Assembly: GCA_028281285.1 (NCBI GenBank)
Contig: JANQKF010000020.1
Coordinates: 186,001-250,000, forward strand
Reading direction: 5' to 3'
Source of the DNA: Cyclobacteriaceae bacterium
Lineage (GTDB): Bacteria > Bacteroidota > Bacteroidia > Cytophagales > Cyclobacteriaceae
Length of the DNA: 64,000 nucleotides
The position numbers and the translations under genes are program-made. Positions 42,980-52,638 of this stretch are shown here, one piece after another. The first letter of the stretch is position 1; every line of letters starts with the position of its first letter. A model generated the notes under the pieces. It ran no database searches. It had not been told where the DNA came from and was given only the letters and a program-made list of their open reading frames with translations.

Positions 42980-45373
42980 ATGCTAAGAAACTATCTAGTC
43001 ATTCTTCTAAGAAATATTCGAAGGAACAGGGCCTTCACATTTATCAATATTGGAGGCCTTACTCTTGGGATTACTTGCAGTCTAATCATGTTCCTCATAG
43101 TCAAGGAAGAGATGAGCTTTAATCGCTATCACTCAAACCTTGAGTCCATTTACAGAATCGGGCATATCGATATTGTAGATGGTAATGAATATCCTCAGGG
43201 TGGTGCGCCATTGCCGATGGACGAAGCCATAGAGAATGAGATTGTGGGCATAGCTCAATCGACACTTGTGAGACATCAGGGGTACGGGTTGGTAGCAGTG
43301 GGGCAACCTTCTGGAGAAACAAAGTACTATGAGGAGAATCCTGAAATCGTCTGGGTAGAACCGAACTTCTTTGAAGTATTCGATTGGGAGTTATTGGAAG
43401 GCTCAATTGGAGATGATTTCGATCAGCCGAATGTAGCCGTTTTGAACAGGACCCTGGCGGAAAAGTATTTCCCTGGGGAATCAGCAATAGGGAGGGTGGT
43501 TAAGGTTGATAAAAGTCGAGATTTCAAAATCATTGCTGTGGTGGAAGATGCTCCTGATAATTCCGATTTCCCTTTCGGATTGTTCATGTCTATGGCTACG
43601 AGAAGGGCCGATCCAAGTGGTTTCGGCAGCTGGGGTAGTATCAGTAGTGGTGATGTCATTTTCATTCAGTTGGAGAATAACGTAGATCAAAAAACAGTCG
43701 AGGAACAATTTGTGCCCTTTACAAAAAAGTATTGGCCAAAAGAAGAGGATGGATTTAGAAGATGGACATTAACACCAATGGCAGAGTATCATTTTGACAC
43801 ACGGTACAGCACATTCGGAGGAAGTGCATCCAAGCAGATGCTGGTGACCTATATCATCATTGGAGCTTTTTTGATCGTTACTGCCTGTTTCAATTTTATC
43901 AATATGTCCACTGCTATGGCTGTCAAACGCTCCAAAGAGGTAGGCATGCGCAAAGTGCTGGGCAGTAGCCGTAAACAATTGGTCACGCGGTTTTTGGGAG
44001 AAACCTTCTTTATAACATTAGTCTCTGTTCTGCTGTCTATGGGACTTACAGAAAGGCTGTTGCCCATGGTGATCAATGATTTTGTAGAGTTGTCGATTCA
44101 ATTCAAGCCTTTAAGTGATCTTGCCTTGCTGGGCTATCTTGGTGGTTTACTCCTGATCGTCACTCTGCTTGCCGGATTTTACCCTGCCATGGTTTTATCA
44201 GGCGCTAAACCGATTAATGCATTGAAGGGAAGAATGAATAAAGGAGGGGGCATTAACCTTCGAAGAACTCTGGTTGTAATTCAATTCTTCTTATGCCAGC
44301 TATTGATTTTCGGAACCATCGTTGCGGTTCAACAAATGAGCTTCTTCAGATCAGTGGATATGGGCTATGAGAAAGACTGGATTCTTACCCTGTCGATTCC
44401 TGATGGAGATATTGAAAAACAAAAACTTTGGGAGACCGACATTCAACAGCTTCCGGGTGTACAAGCCTATTCGTTTAACTCGAAACCACCATTCTCTGGC
44501 TCGGTCAATGGAACCAATGCATTTTACCATGTATCCGATAGTTCTCGAATTGAAATAATTGTTCAATATAAGCAAGCTGACGATGGTTATCTAGACACGT
44601 ATGGATTGAAGTTGCTTGCTGGGGAATGGCTTCCAGATCGTGATACCACGACTGCTTATGTGGTCAATGAATCTTTTGTGAAAAAAATGGGAATTGATGA
44701 GCCCCAAGAGGCGCTTGGCAAAATTGTCAACATGTGGGGCGACAAATACCCCATTATCGGAGTCATCAAGGATTTTCACTCCGTGACTTTAGAATCGAAA
44801 ATCGAACCGATGATCATGATCAACAGAAGGTCCGGTTATCAGACGATCGGATTGAAGATAAATGCGAGCAGAGCGGATCAGATTATCTCCAGTTTAGAAC
44901 AAAGCTGGTACAAAGCGCATCCTGAATATGATTTCGATTACATTTTTCTCGATGAGAACATTGAGAATTATTATGAAAATGAAAAGAAGATGTCGCAAAT
45001 GCTTACTGCCTTTGCCGGCATAGCCATTTTTATTGGATGTCTTGGCCTATATGGATTGGTTGCTTTTATCGCCAACCAAAAGGCCAAAGAAATAGGGATC
45101 AGAAAAGTACTTGGAGCCTCTGTTGCCAGTATAGTAGGGAGGTTCAATAAAGAGTTTGCTATTCTGGTTTTCATCGCCTTCATTTTTGCAGGTACCGGTG
45201 GATACTTTGGAATGAACCAGTGGCTTCAGGAGTACGAATACCGAATCACAATCGGTCCGATGATCTTCATAGCCAGTATTGTTGTTTCGTTGCTAATTGC
45301 CTTTGGAACTACAGGCTATCGATCACACAAGGCGGCTACTGCCAACCCGGTCAACTCACTTAGAGACGAATAA
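42980..45373 (+). CDS. Duplicated FtsX/MacB-type permease, array copy P8
   Basis: 797 residues, same length as P7 and closest to it: GGLTLGITCSLIMFLIV in TM1, TACFNFINMSTAMAVKRS in TM2, first coupling motif KEVGMRKVLGSSRKQLVTRF, TERLLPMVINDF after TM3. Second periplasmic motif IGVIKDFHSVTLESKIEP; TM6 FAGIAIFIGCLGLYGLVAFI; second coupling motif KEIGIRKVLGASVASIVGRF. C-terminus NPVNSLRDE. It is the first gene of the second transcription unit. P7/P8 look like a duplication that carried, or acquired, a copy of the array promoter. Confidence 0.93.
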   Translation: MLRNYLVILLRNIRRNRAFTFINIGGLTLGITCSLIMFLIVKEEMSFNRYHSNLESIYRIGHIDIVDGNEYPQGGAPLPMDEAIENEIVGIAQSTLVRHQGYGLVAVGQPSGETKYYEENPEIVWVEPNFFEVFDWELLEGSIGDDFDQPNVAVLNRTLAEKYFPGESAIGRVVKVDKSRDFKIIAVVEDAPDNSDFPFGLFMSMATRRADPSGFGSWGSISSGDVIFIQLENNVDQKTVEEQFVPFTKKYWPKEEDGFRRWTLTPMAEYHFDTRYSTFGGSASKQMLVTYIIIGAFLIVTACFNFINMSTAMAVKRSKEVGMRKVLGSSRKQLVTRFLGETFFITLVSVLLSMGLTERLLPMVINDFVELSIQFKPLSDLALLGYLGGLLLIVTLLAGFYPAMVLSGAKPINALKGRMNKGGGINLRRTLVVIQFFLCQLLIFGTIVAVQQMSFFRSVDMGYEKDWILTLSIPDGDIEKQKLWETDIQQLPGVQAYSFNSKPPFSGSVNGTNAFYHVSDSSRIEIIVQYKQADDGYLDTYGLKLLAGEWLPDRDTTTAYVVNESFVKKMGIDEPQEALGKIVNMWGDKYPIIGVIKDFHSVTLESKIEPMIMINRRSGYQTIGLKINASRADQIISSLEQSWYKAHPEYDFDYIFLDENIENYYENEKKMSQMLTAFAGIAIFIGCLGLYGLVAFIANQKAKEIGIRKVLGASVASIVGRFNKEFAILVFIAFIFAGTGGYFGMNQWLQEYEYRITIGPMIFIASIVVSLLIAFGTTGYRSHKAATANPVNSLRDE

Positions 45374-45384
45374 AACTTAAGGTC

Positions 45385-47799
45385 ATGCTCAAAAAAACAT
45401 TGGTATTTGCATTAAAAAGCTTTCGAAAAACTCCCTTTTTGAATGCTATCAACATATTGAGCCTGACGCTTGGCTTATCCGTTTTCTTTCTCATTTCCTT
45501 ATTCCTTTACCAGGAAAAGACATATGAGCGTGACTTTTCAAAGAGGGACAACATCCATTTAATCGCCACTCAATTCTATAACATGGGTGATTTGGCCTGG
45601 ACCACGACTAACCTACAGCAAGTGCTTAACGAAGTTCCGGCAATTGAAGAATTCACTCAATTTGATGTCAGAGGAAGCAACAAAATAAGAACTGAAAATG
45701 CTGAATTCGAAGGGCAAAGGGTTTTGCTGGTTGATTCGTTGTTCTTTAAGGTTTTTGATTTTGACTTGATTGCAGGAAGTCCTTCAAAGTCATTGAACGC
45801 TTCCGGAAAAGTGGTAATCAACGAATCCACTGCCATGACGATGTTTGGCACTTTAGATGTCATTGGAAAGATAATATATCGTGGTAACGATGATAAACCT
45901 CTTGTGATTGACGGGATTAGTCGAGCACCTCATTTTAAGACCCAGCTTAATTTCGATCTTGTCGTTGCCAAAGAATACACTAAAGGTATTGATGACAGGC
46001 TTTGGGGAAGTATTGGTTCACACACCTATGCCGTAATCAATCCGAATTCTACAAAAGAGGCTGTTGATGAGCAATTGCAGCTACTTGTTGAAAAGTATAT
46101 CTACCCCGTTGTATCCAAAGATATCCCGGATATAGGACCGTTTGAGGAGTGGAAGAATGAGTCAAGCTATTTGGGACTAACTGCAGAGCCTCTATTAAGC
46201 CTTAGAAGCGGGTCAGAAATAAAGAATTTAATAACACCACAACTTAATGTTTCCCAATTCAATACACTAGCCATTGTCGGAATAGCAGCATTGCTAATAT
46301 CCATCTTAAATTTTGTCAATATCTCCACTTCAAAGGCTTCAGTAAGAACCCGAGAAGTTGCTGTAAAGCGTATTCTTGGATCTTCCAGAAACCAATTGGT
46401 TTTACAGTTCATAGTCGAGTCATTTATTCAAGTTGCACTGGCTTCTTTGTTAGCCCTCGGGATTGTTGAGACATTGGTCAACCTAAGTCCCGGTTTCATG
46501 TCTGGTATGGTGGAATACTCGGTTATTCATTCGTCTGAGTGGATGATTGGTTTGGTCGTTTTTGTCATAGGACTCACCTTATTCTCAGGAATTTACCCTG
46601 CTGTCTATTTGTCAAGTGGGAGAATACTTGGCTTACTGAAGGGAACATCTGAAAAGAGCTTTAGCATCCTGAATGGTGCAATGTTCAGGAAAATTGCCAC
46701 TGTGGTCCAGTTCATGCTTTCCATCGCCCTCATTGCTGGAGTGATCACCATGTTCCAGCAGTTGAATCACTTGAGAGATCGGGATCTTGGCTATGAATCA
46801 GGGAATGTATTTGTAATCGACAATACCTTCAGGCTGAAGGAGTCGAATGAGACTTTCAGGGAGGAGTTGATAAGGCAACCTTTTGTTCAGATAGCCACTT
46901 ATGCCGATCACTTTCCAAACCAACAGGATATTGTGGTTTTGGATTATATGATCAAGGATGAGAATGAAGTTGAACATCCATTCATCAGGTATAGGACCGA
47001 CCCTGATTTTTTTGATGCCATGCAAATGGAATTTGTTCAAGGCGGACCATTCAAGAAGTTCAAAAGACCTGAAGGTGATGTTGATCCATCCACATTCAGG
47101 TATGAGGTTGTCATCAATGAAACGGCTGCTCGGGCCTTGGGCCTGGAAGAGCCAATCGGTAAGGTGATCAATGATAACCTACGTATTGTTGGAGTGGTTA
47201 ACGACTTTGTTTTCAGTGAATTAAGAGATGGTATTTCTCCAGTCATTATTAGCCAACGAGACCGAAGACCTTACTACAAGTTGGCGGTGAGAATGGCACC
47301 GGGTAACTTCGATATTCAGAAGATTCAGGAAGTATGGGACCAATTTAATCAGGAAAAAATGGCCTGGTATGAGTTAAGTTCAAACTATAACTCCCTGGTA
47401 GCAGAAGAGAATAAAACATTTAATGCGGTACTTACTTTCTCCATTCTAACCATTATCATCTCCTGTCTTGGTTTGTTCGGATTGGCCGTGTTCACGATTG
47501 ATCAACGAATCAAAGAGTTCGGAATTCGAAAGGTGCTAGGAGCCAGCATACTTGATGTAATGAAGCTATTCAGCTGGGATTTCATCAAGCTGATCCTCAT
47601 TGCGTTTGTCATTGCTTCTCCAATTGCGATTTATGGATTGAATGGTTGGCTCAACGAGTTTGCAGATAGAGTAGCATTAAGTCCGGTGGTTTTTATTCTC
47701 ACAGCGGTCATCACCGTTTTTGTCGTGCTGGTTACTATTGGCGTTCAATCATTCAAGGCGGGTCAACTTAACCCTGTAGATACCTTAAGAGACGAATAA
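45385..47799 (+). CDS. Duplicated FtsX/MacB-type permease, array copy P9
   Basis: 804 residues. The first coupling motif is the most altered of the array, REVAVKRILGSSRNQLVLQF, and TM2 reads ILNFVNISTSKASVRT. The second coupling motif KEFGIRKVLGASILDVMKLF, with Phe for Ile/Val, is shared with P12 and P14. Second periplasmic motif VGVVNDFVFSELRDGISP, where Val replaces His. C-terminus NPVDTLRDE. It starts 11 bp after P8 with AAGGTCATG over the start. The first half may have lost normal ATPase coupling. Confidence 0.92.
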   Translation: MLKKTLVFALKSFRKTPFLNAINILSLTLGLSVFFLISLFLYQEKTYERDFSKRDNIHLIATQFYNMGDLAWTTTNLQQVLNEVPAIEEFTQFDVRGSNKIRTENAEFEGQRVLLVDSLFFKVFDFDLIAGSPSKSLNASGKVVINESTAMTMFGTLDVIGKIIYRGNDDKPLVIDGISRAPHFKTQLNFDLVVAKEYTKGIDDRLWGSIGSHTYAVINPNSTKEAVDEQLQLLVEKYIYPVVSKDIPDIGPFEEWKNESSYLGLTAEPLLSLRSGSEIKNLITPQLNVSQFNTLAIVGIAALLISILNFVNISTSKASVRTREVAVKRILGSSRNQLVLQFIVESFIQVALASLLALGIVETLVNLSPGFMSGMVEYSVIHSSEWMIGLVVFVIGLTLFSGIYPAVYLSSGRILGLLKGTSEKSFSILNGAMFRKIATVVQFMLSIALIAGVITMFQQLNHLRDRDLGYESGNVFVIDNTFRLKESNETFREELIRQPFVQIATYADHFPNQQDIVVLDYMIKDENEVEHPFIRYRTDPDFFDAMQMEFVQGGPFKKFKRPEGDVDPSTFRYEVVINETAARALGLEEPIGKVINDNLRIVGVVNDFVFSELRDGISPVIISQRDRRPYYKLAVRMAPGNFDIQKIQEVWDQFNQEKMAWYELSSNYNSLVAEENKTFNAVLTFSILTIIISCLGLFGLAVFTIDQRIKEFGIRKVLGASILDVMKLFSWDFIKLILIAFVIASPIAIYGLNGWLNEFADRVALSPVVFILTAVITVFVVLVTIGVQSFKAGQLNPVDTLRDE

Positions 47800-47800
47800 A

Positions 47801-50197
47801 ATGTTTAGAAGCTGCTTGAAAACTACCGTTCGTAAACTGATCAAGGACAAAAAATATACTTTGATCAACTTAGTAGGCCTTTCCTCAGGGCTAATGCTTT
47901 TTCTGGTAATTGTCCTTTTCGTTCAGCGAGAATTAGACACAGATAAACATCATGAGGATTGGAATTCCATATTTAGGGTGAATTCAGCCTATTCAGATCA
48001 AGATGGAGGGACGGATATCTACGCCTCTTCGTTTCAACCTTTATCGGCAGCCTTGAAATCGGATATTCCAGAAGTAGAAGCTTCGGTTTACTTCTTTTCT
48101 CCAGCGGCCCAATTGTCTTTCAGGTCGGGAGATGAGTTACTATCAATCCCTAATGACAAGATGCTCTATACAAATAATGACTTCTTTGATGTCTTTTCGG
48201 TGGAGTGGAGCAATCGAGGGAATCGACTTAACGACCCCAATACTGCGGTAATTTCAGAAGAGTTGGCGATTCGATTCTTCGGGAATGAAGAACCGATAGG
48301 AAAGACGCTGATCTATGAAGACAGGACCCAGACCATCAGTCTCTCTGTATCCGGAGTGTTCAAAAAGCCTGAAACGCAGAGTCATTTTGACTACCAGATG
48401 CTTATCAATCAGGATTCGAAGATCAATTTCTGGAAAGGTTACATTGAGAATAACTGGAACATGCTCTTTGTCTATACCTATTTCAAAACCACTACTGGAG
48501 TTGAAGCAAGTCAACTGAACGAAAAGTTAGCAGAGATTAAGAGTAAATATCAGGCCAATAATGATCGTTTCACTTATCAGGTTCAGGCCCTGGACGACTT
48601 GTACTGGCATCCTGTTCTATTTGAACCTGGGCAAAACGGCAACCTGGCCTATGTCTATGTTTTTGGGTCGCTTGCAGGTATTGTATTGATGCTTGCAGCG
48701 GTCAACTTCATCAACCTTATGACAGCTCGGTCTATTCGGAGGTCGAAGGAAATAGGAATCCGTAAGGTAGTAGGAGCGAGTAGGAGTACCATAATTTTTC
48801 AACATTTGCTTGAGGCAATAGTACTCGCTAGCATTTCCATGATTGTGGCCGGAACTACTGTCGAGCGCATTTTACCCACAATCAATAACAATTTTGGGTT
48901 GAGCCTTTCATTCAATTTATTCAGTAACCCTTTATTACTAGGGACCATAATTTTTTCTCCGTTGATACTGGGTTTTTTGTCTGGTATATATCCTGCGGTC
49001 GCGATGGCTTCATATAAAGCCTCAGGCATTTTGGGAAACAAGAAGGTGGCCACTTTTTCTCATCGTAACCTGAGAAAGGGACTCCTTGTATTCCAGTTTC
49101 TGATTTCAGTGATCGTTATTTCCGGTGTTTTGATTATTCAACGGCAAATGGCATATGTCAAAAATTCTGGCCTTGGTTTTGGAGATGATCCCATTATAGT
49201 GTTATCGCGGATCAACAATAATTCTAACTTTCTCATTCGACAAGCATTAGAAGGAGAACCTAATATTCAGGGTATTGCCTCTTTGTCTAGTATTCCAGGG
49301 TATCGAGATCCCAGGGCAAGAAATGTCAAGGAAAATGGTGATGTCGGAGATGGTATTTTTTGCAATGGCATATGGGCCTCAGAAGACTATGCTGATATTA
49401 TCGATCTCGAATTCATTCAAGGACGCAATTTTGAAATTACAGATGAGGAAAACACGGTCTTACTAAATCAAAAGGCCGCCACAGATTTGGGTTGGCCAGA
49501 AGAAGAAGCCATTGGGAAGAATATTGTTATGACCGGGAGAAACGGTTTTGACCCGACCACCTACCGAGTGATAGGCGTGGTGGAAGACTATCATTATAAA
49601 TCCATGTACGAAGAGATCGAACCGCTCTTTATAAAAAATAACAGCAAATCGAGAAATGGGGGAGATGCGTCAATTGTGAAGATATCCAAGAAAGGTTTTG
49701 ACCAGACCATGTCCAAAATCCAGACCGTTTGGGAAGAGATAGAAAAGTCTGACGCCTTTGATTATTACTTCCTTGATGATGCTATGAACAAGGTCTATCA
49801 AAAGGAGCTGAAACTTTCCAATACCGTGAATTATGTGGCATTTATCTCTATTCTGGTCTGTTTTCTAGGTTTATATGGCTTGGTTTCATTGACTTTGGAG
49901 TCCAGAAAAAAGGAAATTGGAATAAGAAAGGTGTTAGGAGCTTCGGAGAGCTTAATTGCGTTGTTGCTTTCGTCATCATATAGCAAAGTCATCGCGACCA
50001 GCATTATCATTGGTTTGCCGATTTCCTATTATTTCCTGAATAAATGGCTATCCGGTTTTACTTATCGAATTGATTATTCATTCGTTATTTATTTTCTGAT
50101 TGGATTGGGGCTCCTGGCGATAAGTTTGGTATTGGTGAGCGCACAATCAATTTATGCTTCAAGAAAAAATCCTGTTCAATCACTTAGAGAAGAATGA
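47801..50197 (+). CDS. Duplicated FtsX/MacB-type permease, array copy P10
   Basis: 798 residues. TM1 VGLSSGLMLFLVIVLFVQRE; first coupling motif KEIGIRKVVGASRSTIIFQH; second KEIGIRKVLGASESLIALLL preceded by SLTLESRK. Second periplasmic motif IGVVEDYHYKSMYEEIEP, with Tyr for Phe. C-terminus NPVQSLREE. It starts 1 bp after the P9 stop, and its own stop overlaps the P11 start (ATGA), so translation is likely coupled. It is not especially close to any other copy. Confidence 0.92.
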   Translation: MFRSCLKTTVRKLIKDKKYTLINLVGLSSGLMLFLVIVLFVQRELDTDKHHEDWNSIFRVNSAYSDQDGGTDIYASSFQPLSAALKSDIPEVEASVYFFSPAAQLSFRSGDELLSIPNDKMLYTNNDFFDVFSVEWSNRGNRLNDPNTAVISEELAIRFFGNEEPIGKTLIYEDRTQTISLSVSGVFKKPETQSHFDYQMLINQDSKINFWKGYIENNWNMLFVYTYFKTTTGVEASQLNEKLAEIKSKYQANNDRFTYQVQALDDLYWHPVLFEPGQNGNLAYVYVFGSLAGIVLMLAAVNFINLMTARSIRRSKEIGIRKVVGASRSTIIFQHLLEAIVLASISMIVAGTTVERILPTINNNFGLSLSFNLFSNPLLLGTIIFSPLILGFLSGIYPAVAMASYKASGILGNKKVATFSHRNLRKGLLVFQFLISVIVISGVLIIQRQMAYVKNSGLGFGDDPIIVLSRINNNSNFLIRQALEGEPNIQGIASLSSIPGYRDPRARNVKENGDVGDGIFCNGIWASEDYADIIDLEFIQGRNFEITDEENTVLLNQKAATDLGWPEEEAIGKNIVMTGRNGFDPTTYRVIGVVEDYHYKSMYEEIEPLFIKNNSKSRNGGDASIVKISKKGFDQTMSKIQTVWEEIEKSDAFDYYFLDDAMNKVYQKELKLSNTVNYVAFISILVCFLGLYGLVSLTLESRKKEIGIRKVLGASESLIALLLSSSYSKVIATSIIIGLPISYYFLNKWLSGFTYRIDYSFVIYFLIGLGLLAISLVLVSAQSIYASRKNPVQSLREE

Positions 50198-52638
50198 TTC
50201 TAAAAAACAACCTGAAAATCGCCCTAAGGACTATTGTCAAACAACGGATGTATGCTGTGCTCAATGTTTTGGGACTTAGCGTAGGAATGGCTTCGTGTTT
50301 GTTAATTGCATTCCATGTCAACGACCAGACTAGCTATGATAAGTTCTACAAGGACTATGAAAATGTTTACAGAATAACTACCTATTGGAAGCAGGAAGAG
50401 GGGATTGAACATTACGCTGCCGCACCACCTGCGTTAGGGCCAATGCTTGTTGAACAATCCCCGGATGTGTTATCAATGGTGAGGATCAATTCAGGCAGTG
50501 ATCTCACTATGCGGTCAGAAGACAACTTTGACCGGCCATTCCGAGAAACCAACGCATGGACTGTTGATTCGACTTTCTTCGATGTTTTAAACTTTGGGTT
50601 CCTGGAAGGAGATTATGAACGATTGTTTACCAAAGACCATACTCTTGTAATGCCGGTTTCAACGGCCGTTCGATATTTCGGGCAAGAAGCGGTGGACAAC
50701 CATGATGTAGTAGGAAGAATCCTCGGAGGAGGGGGAGATGGAGGCACCAAATGGGAAGTGGTTGGCCTTATTGAAGATCAACCTCAAAACTCTCATTTTC
50801 AATTTGATATGCTTTTGTCCAGGGAGAATCCTGAGGCATTGAATATACCAAACTGGGGGTGGAATATTTTCCATACCTATATTAAGATAAGGGACAATTC
50901 ATCTCAAACCATTGCAAGAATCGACCAGGTTCTGGAAAGCATTGTGGCCGAGCATGGAATGGCTCGATCCAATGTCAGTTTGGAATATCTGAGAGATCAG
51001 GGGCTTGATTGGAAGTATATCCTCCAACCAATTGCCGATATTCATCTGAACCCTTCTCTTTTGAGAGAAATGCGGCCAAAGGGGAATCGACTCTATGTCA
51101 ATGCGCTTATCGTTGTTGCCATTTTCATCATGGTATTGGCGGTTGTCAATTTTGTCAACCTGTCTACGGCTAAATCTACGATAAGGGCCAAGGAAATTGG
51201 TGTGAAAAAGGTATTAGGGTCTGGACGTAGGAATCTGATTTATCAATTTCTAACCGAGTCTTTGGTATTCGCGTATCTATCCATGGTCATGGCACTAGGA
51301 CTAGTTGAGGGAATGGTGCAATTGCTCAGGGTCAGTTTTCAATGGGAAGTGGAAACCTCATTACTCCTTGAACCAATTAATTGGCTGATTATCGTTGTCT
51401 CCACAGGTTTTATTGGCTTTCTGGCTGGTATATATCCAGCGTTATATCTGACCGGTTTTAAGCCGGTAGCAGTATTGAAGGGCGATCTCAAGTTATCTTC
51501 TGCGAAGTCTCCAATGAGAAACCTTCTCGTTGGGTTTCAATTTGTCGTATCCATTGGGTTGATCATTTCAGCATTAGTAATTAAAGAACAGGTAGAATAC
51601 ACCAAATCCAAGGATCTTGGCTTTGAGAAAGAGAATGTATTAGTGATCCAGAATGATCGAGAGATTGACGATAGGAGAGAGGAGTTCAAAACGGCTCTGC
51701 GCAAAAACCCGGATATCGCTGGAGTTTCTTTTGCTACAGGTTTACCGGGCCAACTCAATTATGCTCGAAGAGATTTTAGCGTGGATGGCGGTGTGAAGAG
51801 AATGGGTATTAATTGGTTCAAGGCAGATAATGACTATCTGAATACACTGAATCTCAGAGTGGCGCAGGGACGAGCCTTTGAGAAAGCGATGGCAACTGAT
51901 TCCAGCGGGTTGCTCTTAAATCAGCAGGCGGTTAAAGAATTGGGACTTACGGAACCTATCGGTCAGTTTCTGACGATTAATCAAGGTGATCCAGATGAAG
52001 AACGCGTTCAGATAATTGGCGTTCTTGAAGACTTCAATACTGAGTCATTCGACAAGGCCATCAAACCACTGGCCATTACCTTTCTCAATGATTACCGGTT
52101 TAAGGATTATATCGCCATCAAGATAAAATCTCAGGACTTATCCGAAACTCTTGAGTTCATTGAAACCGCATGGGATGAGTTTGAACCAAACGTCCCACTG
52201 GTTTATAGTTTTCTTGATAAGGATTTCGAAAAGCTATTTAAATCCGAACTACAACTAAGTCGCATTTTCAGTGCATTTACAATGTTGGCAATTTTCATTG
52301 CTTGTTTGGGCCTGTTTGGACTTGCTTCATTTATCAATGAACAGAGAACCAAGGAAATTGGGATACGCAAAGTACTTGGCGCATCTTTGTCGTCCATTCT
52401 TCTTCTGCTCTACCGCAGCTATTTCCGATTGATACTATTGTCATTTGTGATTGCTTCCGCTTTGGCTGTCTACTTCATGCGTGATTGGCTTGAAGGATTT
52501 GCCTATCGGGTTGATTTGAGTGCCGTTCCGTTCGTCATGGCGCTACTTGGGACGTTCACACTTGCAGTGTTAACTGTATCGCATCAATCGATAAAGGCTG
52601 CACACAAAAACCCTGTTGAAACTTTAAAGACCGAGTAA
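50194..52638 (+). CDS. Duplicated FtsX/MacB-type permease, array copy P11
   Basis: 814 residues, the longest in the array. The start ATG overlaps the P10 stop by 4 bp. The first periplasmic domain contains a glycine-rich insertion, GRILGGGGDGGTKWEVVG, not seen in the other copies. First coupling motif KEIGVKKVLGSGRRNLIYQF (Lys for Arg); second KEIGIRKVLGASLSSILLLL. Second periplasmic motif IGVLEDFNTESFDKAIKP, with Asn for His. C-terminus NPVETLKTE. P12 begins immediately after its stop. Confidence 0.92.
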   Translation: MILKNNLKIALRTIVKQRMYAVLNVLGLSVGMASCLLIAFHVNDQTSYDKFYKDYENVYRITTYWKQEEGIEHYAAAPPALGPMLVEQSPDVLSMVRINSGSDLTMRSEDNFDRPFRETNAWTVDSTFFDVLNFGFLEGDYERLFTKDHTLVMPVSTAVRYFGQEAVDNHDVVGRILGGGGDGGTKWEVVGLIEDQPQNSHFQFDMLLSRENPEALNIPNWGWNIFHTYIKIRDNSSQTIARIDQVLESIVAEHGMARSNVSLEYLRDQGLDWKYILQPIADIHLNPSLLREMRPKGNRLYVNALIVVAIFIMVLAVVNFVNLSTAKSTIRAKEIGVKKVLGSGRRNLIYQFLTESLVFAYLSMVMALGLVEGMVQLLRVSFQWEVETSLLLEPINWLIIVVSTGFIGFLAGIYPALYLTGFKPVAVLKGDLKLSSAKSPMRNLLVGFQFVVSIGLIISALVIKEQVEYTKSKDLGFEKENVLVIQNDREIDDRREEFKTALRKNPDIAGVSFATGLPGQLNYARRDFSVDGGVKRMGINWFKADNDYLNTLNLRVAQGRAFEKAMATDSSGLLLNQQAVKELGLTEPIGQFLTINQGDPDEERVQIIGVLEDFNTESFDKAIKPLAITFLNDYRFKDYIAIKIKSQDLSETLEFIETAWDEFEPNVPLVYSFLDKDFEKLFKSELQLSRIFSAFTMLAIFIACLGLFGLASFINEQRTKEIGIRKVLGASLSSILLLLYRSYFRLILLSFVIASALAVYFMRDWLEGFAYRVDLSAVPFVMALLGTFTLAVLTVSHQSIKAAHKNPVETLKTE